Part shown: positions 1 to 6,000 of the stretch, in pieces
Layout of the letters: each line of letters starts with the position of its first letter
Numbering within the stretch: position 1 is the first letter of the stretch
NCBI GenBank assembly: GCA_021790035.1
Contig: JAJYIO010000014.1
Location: forward strand, 1-15,129
Direction: 5' to 3'
Length of the DNA stretch: 15,129 bases
From: a bacterium
GTDB taxonomy: Bacteria; Cyanobacteriota; Sericytochromatia; S15B-MN24; VGJW01
Program-made: the position numbers and the translations under genes
The notes under the pieces: generated by a model
The model's input: only the letters and a program-made list of their open reading frames with translations
Told to the model about the DNA's origin: nothing
Databases searched by the model: none

Positions 1-406
1 CGCGCTTGTTGCGCTGCATGTCGATGTCGCGGGGATTGCGGACCGCCCGCAAGACGGCATCCCGGGTGATCTCGTTGAACTCGATGCGCCGCATGGGCAC
101 CTTGAGGGCCTGCAAGATCGTGGCCAGGTGCCAGGCGATCGCCTCCCCCTCGCGATCGGGGTCAGGCGCGAGATAGACCTCCTCGGCCTCCTTGGCCGCA
201 GCCTTGAGGTCGTGGACGACCTTTTCCTTCTCCTCCATCACGACGTACTGCGGATGGAAGTCGTTCTTCACGTCGACCCCCAGGCTCTTCTTGGGGAGGT
301 CCCGCACGTGCCCGGCAGAAGCTCTGACCATGAAATCCTTGCCCAGGATCTTCTCGATCGTCTTGGCCTTGGCCGGGGATTCGACGATGACTAGGGTTTT
401 TGACAT
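1..406 (-). CDS. topA: DNA topoisomerase I, N-terminal part (cut by window edge)
   Basis: Type IA topoisomerase that relaxes negatively supercoiled DNA by single-strand passage. About 135 residues are visible, running off the left edge. They match the TOPRIM domain: an N-terminal TLVIVESPAKAKTI block with the metal/catalytic Glu (E9), the SAGHVRDLPK block (residues 30-39), the acidic TOPRIM motif DPDREGEAIAWHL (82-94) and RRIEFNEIT (106-114). The active-site Tyr lies beyond the window. The start is the ATG at 406-404, the first Met before the conserved block. A GAGG lies 13 bases upstream, too far to be a good ribosome site, while a TATAGT hexamer lies only 7 bases upstream, so the transcript could be leaderless. 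It is downstream of dprA on the same strand, a pairing known from many bacteria, but a 220-base hairpin-rich spacer separates them. Confidence 0.96.
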   Translation of the reverse strand, partial: MSKTLVIVESPAKAKTIEKILGKDFMVRASAGHVRDLPKKSLGVDVKNDFHPQYVVMEEKEKVVHDLKAAAKEAEEVYLAPDPDREGEAIAWHLATILQALKVPMRRIEFNEITRDAVLRAVRNPRDIDMQRNKR

Positions 407-413
407 GAGTGGG

Positions 414-441
414 ACTATACCTCAGCAATCGGCTTTTTCAC
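414..441 (-). promoter_or_regulatory. Candidate topA promoter close to the start codon
   Basis: On the minus strand a TATAGT hexamer (414-419, 5 of 6 to the -10 consensus) is preceded, after 16 bases, by GTGAAA (436-441, 4 of 6 to the -35 consensus). The -10 box ends 7 bases before the topA ATG, so transcription would begin at or next to the start codon, giving a leaderless or near-leaderless mRNA. This is a motif call by eye; the alternative is co-transcription from dprA. Confidence 0.4.
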
Positions 442-483
442 TGCGGCGGCCGATACGAATCCATAACTTTCGCCAGGCGGCGC

Positions 484-590
484 TAGGGGGAAACTCCCCT
501 TCGGGGCAGGGACTTGCAGGGGGCCTGGCCCCCCGCAAACTACCCCCCGCTGCGGGCAAGCTGCTGCGTAGCCCCGCTCAGCGGGTGGCG
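484..590. repeat. String of GC-rich hairpins between dprA and topA
   Basis: No gene is seen in the spacer 407-626. It contains consecutive small palindromes: GGGG/CCCC arms at 486-499, CCCC-TTC-GGGG (496-506), a 7-bp GGGGGCC/GGCCCCC palindrome (519-533), CCCGC-T-GCGGG (546-556) and CCCGC-TCA-GCGGG (573-585). The segment lies downstream of dprA and upstream of topA on the minus strand. It could act as a terminator or mRNA-stabilising element, or be a dispersed intergenic palindrome family; a 13-base stretch is repeated at 4522-4534. No U-tract typical of an intrinsic terminator follows. Confidence 0.5.
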
Positions 591-626
591 TTTCGCTCAA
601 CGCTGTCGACGCAGACGGTGGGTAAC

Positions 627-1481
627 TCATTTGCGAGCGTATATGCCACCGGGTTGGCTCACGATCAGCCCCTTGAGCTCGAGGATCGTCAACTCGCGCA
701 TCAGCTCCGGGAGCGACGCCTCGAGGTGCTCGGCAAGTTGATCCGCGCTCACGCCCTCCGAGTCGATCGCCTGGTACACCCGCTCGAGATCGCCGACCGG
801 CCGCGTTGCGACAGGTCGAATGCCATCTTGCGCGGACCAGCCAAGATCCGCCAGGACATCGAAGGCCGAGGTTACCAGGCGAGCACCATCTCGCAAGAGC
901 GAATGACTGCCCTCGAAGCTCGGGGCGTCGGCGGGACCCGGGACCACCATGACCTCGGTGGCCCCCCTGGCCGCGTCCGCCGCGGTGATCAGGGCGCCGC
1001 TCCGCCCGGGAGCCTCGACGACGACCACCGCGTGCGCGATGCCGGCGATCAACCGGTTGCGAGCGGGAAACTGCCAGCGCAAGGCTTCCTTGCCAGGCGG
1101 ATACTCGCTGATGACGGCCATTCCTGCGGCCAGCATGCGTTCGTAAAGCGGACGGTTGGAAGCCGGAAATCCGGTCACAGGCGAGCCGGCCAGGATCGCG
1201 GCCGTGCAACCACCAGCCGCCAGGGCCCCCGCGTGTGCGGCGGCGTCGATCCCCCACGCAAGACCCGAGAGCACGAGGACGTCTTGCGTCGCCAGGTCGG
1301 AGGCCAGCTGGGCGGCGATGCGTCGCCCGTAGGCGGTGCACCGGCGAGTGCCGACGATCGCAACGACGCGATCCCATCGGGGCAAAGGGCCCCGATGATA
1401 CAGAACCGCGGGAGGAGCCGGAATCTCCCGCAGGCGCGCCGGGTAGCTCGAGTCGTGCAGGCTGACGGTCTGGACATCCAC
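627..1481 (-). CDS. dprA: DNA-processing protein DprA/Smf
   Basis: Binds incoming single-stranded DNA during natural transformation and loads RecA on it. The 284-residue protein carries the Rossmann-like DprA core: PPAVLYHRG (23-31), VAIVGTRRCTAYG (40-52), VLSGLAWGIDAAAHAGAL (70-87), FPARNRLIAG (138-147), SGALITA (161-167) and VVPGP...EGSHSLLRDGA (179-200). A C-terminal winged-helix segment (about 230-284) ends in LKGLIVSQPGGIYAR. The N-terminal SAM/HhH-like domain of longer DprA proteins (often about 360 residues) is absent, because the protein begins just before the YPARLREI block. The start is GTG at 1481, supported by GGAGG (1489-1493) 7 bases upstream; an out-of-frame ATG at 1477 is a shadow. 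It lies upstream of topA and downstream of a terminator hairpin at 1555-1580, so it probably has its own promoter, which I could not locate. Confidence 0.96.
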   Translation of the reverse strand: MDVQTVSLHDSSYPARLREIPAPPAVLYHRGPLPRWDRVVAIVGTRRCTAYGRRIAAQLASDLATQDVLVLSGLAWGIDAAAHAGALAAGGCTAAILAGSPVTGFPASNRPLYERMLAAGMAVISEYPPGKEALRWQFPARNRLIAGIAHAVVVVEAPGRSGALITAADAARGATEVMVVPGPADAPSFEGSHSLLRDGARLVTSAFDVLADLGWSAQDGIRPVATRPVGDLERVYQAIDSEGVSADQLAEHLEASLPELMRELTILELKGLIVSQPGGIYARK

Positions 1482-1486
1482 GAGAG

Positions 1487-1493
1487 CACCTCC
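1487..1493 (-). promoter_or_regulatory. Strong ribosome binding site fixing the GTG start of dprA
   Basis: GGAGGTG on the minus strand, with its GGAGG core 7 bases from the GTG at 1481. It supports the non-ATG start over the nearby out-of-frame ATG. Confidence 0.8.
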
Positions 1494-1554
1494 ACCGTGC
1501 CGCTTGCCGGGAAAGCTCTTAACCAGCCTTAGCCCAAAAGGCCCTGGAAAGCTG

Positions 1555-1580
1555 GGGACCCGGCCTAACGGCCGGGTCCC
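1555..1580 (-). terminator. 11-bp hairpin downstream of the small lipoprotein gene
   Basis: Perfect 11-bp stem with arms GGGACCCGGCC and GGCCGGGTCCC and a TAAC loop, 17 bases after the stop codon of the minus-strand lipoprotein gene. Reading on the minus strand it is followed by CAGCTTTCC, so the U-tract is weak, but the stem is the strongest in the left half. It separates the lipoprotein transcript from dprA. Confidence 0.75.
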
Positions 1581-1597
1581 GAGAAACGACGCCTGGA

Positions 1598-1852
1598 CTA
1601 GTTGGACGAAGTGGCGGCGGTCGAATCGGTCGACGTGGTGGTCGCCGCGGAATCGGTCGATGCCGCGCTCGAGTCGGTAGCCACCGACTGGGTCGTCGCG
1701 GAATCGGTGCCGGTCGTGGTGGTGGTCGAGTCGGTCGCCGACTGCGTGGTGGCGCCGCCCGAGCTGCTGCTGCTGCTGCTCTTGGGCTGGCAGCCGGCCG
1801 CGGCGACCAAGGCGAGGCCCATCATCGAAACCAAGATCGTGCGCTTCAGCAT
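1598..1852 (-). CDS. Small Ser/Thr-rich low-complexity lipoprotein
   Basis: An 84-residue predicted lipoprotein with no recognised family. The N-terminus MLKRTILVSMMGLALVAAAGC is a lipoprotein signal peptide with the acylated Cys at 21 (-3 to -1 are A-A-G, slightly off the usual Leu at -3). The mature part is almost only Ser, Thr, Ala, Asp and Gln: seven serines (25-31), then five TDS motifs spaced 7-10 residues apart. Such chains are expected to be disordered. The codon run behind the serines is six AGC in a row, a microsatellite. The start ATG at 1852 is well supported by AAGGAG 6 bases upstream. A near-consensus promoter and a terminator hairpin flank it, so it is probably a highly expressed single-gene transcript. 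Its role is unknown; small abundant lipoproteins of this kind can be surface or envelope spacers (inference). Confidence 0.85.
   Translation of the reverse strand: MLKRTILVSMMGLALVAAAGCQPKSSSSSSSGGATTQSATDSTTTTTGTDSATTQSVATDSSAASTDSAATTTSTDSTAATSSN
1623..1735 (-). repeat. Imperfect tandem repeat coding for TDS motifs
   Basis: Five copies of GA(A/G)TCGGT on the plus strand at 1623, 1650, 1671, 1701 and 1728, spaced 27, 21, 30 and 27 bases. All spacings are multiples of three and all copies are read in the same frame as TDS in the small lipoprotein, which suggests growth by in-frame duplication. Confidence 0.75.
1763..1780. repeat. Trinucleotide microsatellite (GCT)6
   Basis: Six perfect GCT units on the plus strand, read as AGC (Ser) codons in the minus-strand lipoprotein just after the lipidation Cys. 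Slippage would change the serine tract length without a frameshift. Confidence 0.9.
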
Positions 1853-1858
1853 CCCGTT

Positions 1859-1864
1859 CTCCTT
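1859..1864 (-). promoter_or_regulatory. Ribosome binding site of the small lipoprotein gene
   Basis: AAGGAG on the minus strand, 6 bases before the ATG at 1852. Confidence 0.8.
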
Positions 1865-1914
1865 TACTTCGTGTCTGCTGGCTAGGTCTCTTATGGCGGA
1901 TAAGATTTTGCCGA

Positions 1915-1943
1915 ATTATAAATCCTTGTTATTCAGATGACAA
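1915..1943 (-). promoter_or_regulatory. Near-consensus sigma-70 promoter of the small lipoprotein gene
   Basis: On the minus strand TTGTCA (1938-1943, 5 of 6) and TATAAT (1915-1920, 6 of 6) are separated by exactly 17 bases. Transcription would start near 1908, leaving a leader of about 55 bases before the ATG at 1852. The segment is AT-rich against a high-GC background. It is the best promoter-like sequence in the window and points to strong expression. Confidence 0.8.
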
Positions 1944-2003
1944 GGGGCTGACTCACCAGAGCCCTTCCGGTCGTCCCTTCGGTACGCCCGCGCCCCTGCA
2001 AAG

Positions 2004-2321
2004 CTAGGCCTTGCCGGTGATCCGACGCACCAGCCAGCAATTCTCCCGGTTGCGATCGTAATCCTCGAGGATGAAGTCCAGCGCGGCCCGCATGATCTCG
2101 GATTTGCCAACCTTGAGCCTCTGCTCCGTCCGCAGGCGCAGCATCACGACCTCGAGCTTGAGGAGCTGGTCTTCGGAGAAGTAAAAGGTCGCCCGCTGGT
2201 TGTACTCCTCTTCCTCGCCGCCTGCCGGAGGCCCTCCAGCCGGCTCCGGGTAGGCTCCGGAACCAGAACCTGACTCCTGGTAGCCGCTAGGCGCGGGCCC
2301 GGCCTTCGGGCGTCTCCTCAT
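2004..2321 (-). CDS. Ribbon-helix-helix-like DNA-binding protein
   Basis: A 105-residue protein, probably a small transcriptional or partition-type regulator. Residues 1-40 are low-complexity (Gly/Pro/Ser, then EEEE) and likely disordered. Residues 42-48 (QRATFYF) could form the DNA-contacting beta strand. DQLLKLEVVMLRLRTEQRLK (51-70) would be the first helix and KSEIMRAALDFILEDY (73-88) the second; the turn plus K-S-E-I-x-R-A-A-L pattern is typical of MetJ/Arc/CopG-type RHH proteins. A basic tail closes it. The start ATG at 2321 has AAGGAAGG 6 bases upstream. It lies 84 bases upstream of the -10/-35 region of the small lipoprotein gene, on the same strand. No ParA or toxin partner is adjacent, so a role as an autoregulated repressor is more likely than partition. 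The family call rests on pattern only. Confidence 0.8.
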   Translation of the reverse strand: MRRRPKAGPAPSGYQESGSGSGAYPEPAGGPPAGGEEEEYNQRATFYFSEDQLLKLEVVMLRLRTEQRLKVGKSEIMRAALDFILEDYDRNRENCWLVRRITGKA

Positions 2322-2352
2322 GGATGACCTTCCTTACCTATCGACGAGTGGC

Positions 2353-2386
2353 CAGTAATGTCTTGTGCGATGCTGCGATATTACTG
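2353..2386. promoter_or_regulatory. Inverted repeat upstream of the RHH-like gene, possible operator
   Basis: CAGTAAT (2353-2359) and ATTACTG (2380-2386) form a perfect 7-bp inverted repeat with a 20-base spacer, lying 32-65 bases upstream of the RHH-like start codon. RHH repressors commonly bind such paired half-sites to control their own gene. No convincing -35/-10 pair was identified here for the minus strand (a weak CTTACA...TAATAT overlaps it). Confidence 0.4.
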
Positions 2387-2508
2387 AGTCCCTGACGGAC
2401 GTGTAAGTATAAGAAATCACATTCCTGATAATCCCAAACTGTCGGCGTGACGTACAACACAGGAGCGTGGTACAGGACGGATGCCCGGTATGTCTTGATT
2501 CGAGAGCC

Positions 2509-2538
2509 CTGATAGAAGGTCGAGTGCTTGGGTATAAC
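2509..2538 (+). promoter_or_regulatory. Candidate promoter of the lipoprotein pair at 2640-4488
   Basis: CTGATA (2509-2514, 4 of 6 to TTGACA) and TATAAC (2533-2538, 5 of 6 to TATAAT) with an 18-base spacer. It would give a leader of about 95 bases. The rest of the gene-free stretch 2322-2639 holds only the inverted repeat at 2353-2386 and the stem at 2543-2615; no small ORF with a ribosome site was seen. Confidence 0.4.
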
Positions 2539-2542
2539 ACGC

Positions 2543-2615
2543 CTGGCCTGGCTTTCAGCCTTTCGTCCCGAGGGCCGATTTTAACGGTCGGGGTCGGAGT
2601 TTCTGGCCAGGCCAG
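2543..2615 (+). promoter_or_regulatory. Long-range stem in the 5' leader of the 2640 lipoprotein gene
   Basis: CTGGCCTGGC (2543-2552) pairs perfectly over 10 bp with GCCAGGCCAG (2606-2615). The 53-base loop between them can form smaller stems such as CCGA/TCGG around 2575-2591. The stem ends about 15 bases before the AGGA ribosome site (2631-2634). It would form a closed structured leader; no known riboswitch class was recognised. Confidence 0.4.
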
Positions 2616-2639
2616 CACCAGGCGATCAGCAGGAACGAG

Positions 2640-3428
2640 ATGGTCGAATCACCCCACCTGCCGGAAATCCGGGCCAGACGGCCGGCGATCTGGTTGCGCG
2701 GGTTGCTGGCAGGGGCCCTTGTAGGCGCCGTGGCCGGCTGCCAGGCATACAGCATGGGCAACCCGTTCTTGCCCCGAGCACGTCTGCAAGCGATCGTGGA
2801 GGATCCCACGACGACCGTGACGATCACGCCGACCTCCGCCACCAACTACACGACGGCGGTCGCGCCGCAGGTGACGCGCTTCCTGCTCCAGCCGGTACCG
2901 GGCGATATCGCGCCCGCATCGACGATCACCGCCTTCTCCATCCAGTGGTACGACATCGACGGCGCCACGATCAGCTCGCAGCTCATCCCACCGCGGACTC
3001 AGGGCGTCACGGTCCTGGTTCCCAAGGGTGTGGCGTCGACGACCGGCTCGACGACCACCGGAACCACCGGCTCGACGAGCGGCAGCTCGGCCACCACCGG
3101 CGCCAACGGCGAGGTCGACATTCCCGTGGTCACCAACGGCGTGACGGGGTACGGCTTCGACAACGGATTCACGATCGATCCGGTCCAGAACGTGGCGGTC
3201 CCGCGTACCGACCAGTGGTCGCAGTACCTGACCGGCAAGGTGACCTTCTCGGGTCGCGATCAGAACGGCTGGCCCATCGTGGGTCCGGACGGCGTCGATC
3301 CACCCACGGCATACTTCCAGTTGGAGTTCGTCACCCTGGCGTCCGGGTCCACGGCCCCGAGCAGCTCTTCCGGCGCCTCTTCGCCCGTCGCCTCGTCTCC
3401 GGCTGCGGGATTTGCCGCCGGCGGGTAG
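2640..3428 (+). CDS. Lipoprotein of unknown function
   Basis: A 262-residue predicted lipoprotein. A basic N-region (RARRP) and hydrophobic stretch lead to the lipobox VAGC with Cys34. The mature part opens with a region rich in Thr, Val and Pro and likely beta strands (residues 55-125, with FSIQWYDIDG). A Thr/Gly/Ser linker follows (about 131-157), then a second putative beta domain (FTIDPVQNVAVPRTDQWSQY, FSGRDQNGW, TAYFQLEFVTL) and a Ser/Ala/Gly tail. No catalytic motif is visible. The ATG at 2640 is chosen because AGGA (2631-2634) sits 5 bases upstream and the signal peptide follows. The next lipoprotein gene starts 10 bases after the stop, so they are probably co-transcribed. I do not recognise the family; an extracellular or periplasmic beta-sandwich protein is an inference. 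Confidence 0.85.
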   Translation: MVESPHLPEIRARRPAIWLRGLLAGALVGAVAGCQAYSMGNPFLPRARLQAIVEDPTTTVTITPTSATNYTTAVAPQVTRFLLQPVPGDIAPASTITAFSIQWYDIDGATISSQLIPPRTQGVTVLVPKGVASTTGSTTTGTTGSTSGSSATTGANGEVDIPVVTNGVTGYGFDNGFTIDPVQNVAVPRTDQWSQYLTGKVTFSGRDQNGWPIVGPDGVDPPTAYFQLEFVTLASGSTAPSSSSGASSPVASSPAAGFAAGG

Positions 3429-3438
3429 CGTAATCGAG

Positions 3439-4488
3439 ATGCGATCGACCTTCATCCGCAACGCCAAGCGCCGCCTGGGGCCCGCGGGCCTCGCGGCGCG
3501 AATCCTGGCCGGGTCCGTGATCCTGCTGACGGCCGCATGCTCGTCGCAGATGTCCCTCTACAAGCAGGGCTATGCGTCATTCTTCTTCCCCGAGGACCTG
3601 CCCGACACGATTCCGGTGTCGCCCCCTCTCTCGCAGCTGGGCGCCATCTATGGCCACGTGCAGGATCCCAATGGCAACCCCCTTCCCGGCGCTCGCATCA
3701 CCGACGGTGCGGCGGTCACGCTGGCCTCGGACGGCCAGTACGTGTTCCCGACCCGCGAGTACAACGCCACGGACGATCCCAACGTCATCCTTGGCGTCGA
3801 CGGCGCGACCCTCTCTGCAGGCGATTTCGTGCTGGACGGCCTCCCGCTGGGCAATGACACGCTCACGGTCTCGTTCGACGAGGTCAAGACCACGGTTCCG
3901 GTCTTCGTCGACCCGTCGAGCTTCAGTGCGGTGATCAACCCCAAGCTCGGCATCACGCCGCCCAACTACGGAGCCAGCTACGCCAACCCCGAGACCAAGG
4001 GCACGATCGTCGTCCCCTTCTATCGGGCCGTCGCCGGCTCTCAGGGCGTGCGCGCCGCGGAGGTCGATCCGCCATCCATCGAGGGTCTCATCACGCTGGC
4101 ATCGGGCTCGAGTCCCGTCGTCTCCTGGCCCAGCGGATCCAAGGTAGCCGTCGTCCTCCGGGTCACGCCGCCAGCCAATGCCGCGATCCAGATCGCCAGC
4201 GCGAGCATCCTGTACGAGGACGATGCGGGCACCCCGCTCTTCGATCCGACCAACAGCTCGGCCTACATGGAGGTCGTGCGCAACATCGCCCCTGAGGTCA
4301 CGGTCCTCCCGGGCACGAGCAAGACGTCGGGGCCGCCAGCTGCGGTGGTGCTCGACCTTGCGACCTCGATGATCGCTTCGGACGACGTGGCTGCTGCCGT
4401 GATCACCTTCCCGGCCACGGATCCGCAGAACCACACGCTCCAGGTGACCGTTCCGATCCACATGGCCGTCACCGGTACCAACGGCTGA
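3439..4488 (+). CDS. Lipoprotein with carboxypeptidase-regulatory-like domain
   Basis: A 349-residue predicted lipoprotein. The N-region (RNAKRR) and hydrophobic segment end in LLTAAC with Cys34; Thr at -3 is less usual for a lipobox. Residues about 67-160 look like a carboxypeptidase-regulatory-like beta sandwich: GAIYGHVQDPNGNPLPGARI at the front, then FVLDGLPLGNDTLTVSF and a TTVPVFVD strand. The rest (190-349) has beta-rich stretches such as KVAVVLRVTPPANAAIQIASAS and HTLQVTVPIHMAV, possibly another Ig-like domain. No enzyme motif is seen. The ATG at 3439 gives a clean signal peptide; an in-frame TTG at 3412 would add nine residues and overlap the previous stop, so I prefer the ATG, although no Shine-Dalgarno site is obvious. 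It follows the 2640 lipoprotein by 10 bases and faces the lptA gene tail to tail. Surface attachment or carbohydrate binding is possible but unproven. Confidence 0.85.
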   Translation: MRSTFIRNAKRRLGPAGLAARILAGSVILLTAACSSQMSLYKQGYASFFFPEDLPDTIPVSPPLSQLGAIYGHVQDPNGNPLPGARITDGAAVTLASDGQYVFPTREYNATDDPNVILGVDGATLSAGDFVLDGLPLGNDTLTVSFDEVKTTVPVFVDPSSFSAVINPKLGITPPNYGASYANPETKGTIVVPFYRAVAGSQGVRAAEVDPPSIEGLITLASGSSPVVSWPSGSKVAVVLRVTPPANAAIQIASASILYEDDAGTPLFDPTNSSAYMEVVRNIAPEVTVLPGTSKTSGPPAAVVLDLATSMIASDDVAAAVITFPATDPQNHTLQVTVPIHMAVTGTNG

Positions 4489-4532
4489 GCTGAACCTCGA
4501 TCCGCCCTCGAACTCTCTTGGGCTGCGGGCAA

Positions 4533-4583
4533 GCGGCTTCGCCGCCTGGCTCTCGCTCTGGCGAGATTTCAACCCTGAAGGGT
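4533..4583. terminator. Hairpin cluster between convergent genes
   Basis: The spacer 4489-4602 between the plus-strand lipoprotein gene and minus-strand lptA contains three stems: GCGGC-TTC-GCCGC (4533-4545), TCTCGC-TCTG-GCGAGA (4551-4566, followed by TTTC on the plus strand) and ACCCT-GA-AGGGT (4572-4583). They are well placed to end transcription from both sides, though no long U-tract is present. Confidence 0.55.
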
Positions 4584-4602
4584 GCCATCCGCAAGACGGC
4601 TG

Positions 4603-6000
4603 CTACGACCCGGGCAAACTGAAGTCGGTTTCGACCTGATGCCCCTGGGTCCCGTAGGCTTCGAATTTCTCGGTGTTGGTGTGGAACACCGCCCGGTTGG
4701 CCGTCAGATAGCCGCCATCTTCCTTGGCGATGCGGACGTTGCCCGTCAGCACGATGGTCTTTTTCCCGTCGTGATACACCGCGCGCTGGCCGGTGGCCTC
4801 CCGCCCCTCCTGCTTGACCGTCACGAGCTGGCCGGTCATCACGGCGTCGTTCGTGGTCTCGTTGACGACCAGGTGATCCCCGGTGATGACGGTCTTCTTC
4901 TTCAGGGCTGCGTCCCGCTCCCGATCGGATCTGGACGCGTCGATCAGGCCGTTGCGCGCCAACCAGTCGCCCTTGATCTGGGTCAGGACCACGTTACCGT
5001 CCATGGTCATCGTGTTCCTGCCATTGTCGAGGAAGGCGTGGTCGGAGGTGGCGTTCTTCTCCTTCTGGATGAAATGGACGCTGCCATCGAACTGGGCGTT
5101 CCTGGTGTTGGTGTAGTAGTCCATGTGATCGGCATCGACCACCGTGTCATCCCGCTTGAAGGCGGCCGCGAGCTTGGCGTGGGTCGAAGCGTTGGCCGGC
5201 TTGATATCCGGCTGGCCCGCGCGGACCAGGTTGACGTCTCCCGCCACGACCACGTGCTTCTGCTCGTGATAGACCGTCATCGCGTCGCCCTTGAGGGTCG
5301 TCTTGGGCTCGCCGACCTTGACCTGCACGAGCTCGAAGGGGACCAGGATCGTCGTGATCTTGTTGGCCTCGTCGTAGTGGGCCTCGCTGGTCTTGATCGT
5401 GGTGTCGCCCTGGAATATCACGACGTGGCCCTTGGCCAGGGCTTGCTTGGACCGGCGATCGTAGCGGACGAAGTCCGAGAAGATGCGCACGGACGAGGTA
5501 CCGGGGGGCGGTCCTTCGACCATGGGTGCTCCCGCAGCCGGCGCCAGGGGCGCGACCGGACCGACCGAAGGCAGTGGCGGCGGCGGAGGCACGACCCGGC
5601 CGTTGCCAGGCAAGGGGGGCAGCAAGGCGGGAGAGGCCGGCACCGAAATCGGCTGGCGCGGTAACCGGGACACGACCCCTGCCGGCACGGGAGGCGGCGC
5701 GAGGCGGCCGACGTGCAAAGGCACCGGACCGAGCACCCGGACCGGAACCGGCACACCGTGGGCCCCGCTCGGCGCTGGCAAGACGGGACGGCCAGGCACC
5801 GCTGGCAGCCTTACGGGCGGCCGGTTGGTCGGCGCCGGCGAGAGGTGAATGCCAGGAAACACGGCAGGCTGATAGCGCCCCTTGAGGGAATCGGCAGCCG
5901 TCTGGGCGCCCAGCACGGAATGCGCCAGGGCCACGACGACGAAACCGCCGATCCCTGTCCCGGCCAGGATCGCGCGCACCTTGTCTCCGGTGAACCGCAT
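4603..6000 (-). CDS. lptA: LptA/OstA-family LPS transport protein with long Pro-rich linker
   Basis: Periplasmic beta-jellyroll bridge protein expected to pass LPS from LptC towards LptD. The 465-residue protein has a signal peptide (about 1-31), a Pro-rich linker (about 44-168, including a PPPPPLP run) and then about 290 residues of repeating OstA-type strands, with motifs of the kind 'A-x-G-x-V' (ALAKGHVVIF, VVVAGDVNLV, AQFDGSVHFI, TMDGNVVLT, AVMTGQLVTV, IVLTGNVRIA). Typical LptA is roughly 160-190 residues with one jellyroll, so this protein is more than twice as long and probably carries two to three times the strand number. The ATG at 6000-5998 overlaps the lptC stop by one base (TGATG), with GGAGG only 3 bases upstream, so translational coupling is likely. 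It is the last gene of lnt-lptC-lptA. Assignment to LptA rather than another OstA-fold protein rests on repeats and neighbours. Confidence 0.85.
   Translation of the reverse strand: MRFTGDKVRAILAGTGIGGFVVVALAHSVLGAQTAADSLKGRYQPAVFPGIHLSPAPTNRPPVRLPAVPGRPVLPAPSGAHGVPVPVRVLGPVPLHVGRLAPPPVPAGVVSRLPRQPISVPASPALLPPLPGNGRVVPPPPPLPSVGPVAPLAPAAGAPMVEGPPPGTSSVRIFSDFVRYDRRSKQALAKGHVVIFQGDTTIKTSEAHYDEANKITTILVPFELVQVKVGEPKTTLKGDAMTVYHEQKHVVVAGDVNLVRAGQPDIKPANASTHAKLAAAFKRDDTVVDADHMDYYTNTRNAQFDGSVHFIQKEKNATSDHAFLDNGRNTMTMDGNVVLTQIKGDWLARNGLIDASRSDRERDAALKKKTVITGDHLVVNETTNDAVMTGQLVTVKQEGREATGQRAVYHDGKKTIVLTGNVRIAKEDGGYLTANRAVFHTNTEKFEAYGTQGHQVETDFSLPGS

Noticed and set aside
192..1532. Long plus-strand open frame (446 codons) opposite topA and dprA
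   Set aside because: It runs antisense to two clearly conserved proteins and its translation is low in family-like content. It is explained by high GC and the codon pattern of the minus strand.
2004..2321. Toxin-antitoxin or plasmid-partition module around the RHH-like protein
   Set aside because: No toxin-sized partner or ParA-like ATPase is adjacent; the neighbours are a lipoprotein gene and a divergent lipoprotein operon.
3412..3438. TTG start giving nine more residues to the second lipoprotein
   Set aside because: It would overlap the previous stop, has no ribosome site and puts acidic and polar residues in front of the basic signal-peptide start.
4582..5664. Plus-strand open frame (360 codons) opposite lptA
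   Set aside because: The Val/Gly/Asp/His-rich translation is typical of an antisense shadow; the opposite strand codes for a signal peptide and OstA repeats.
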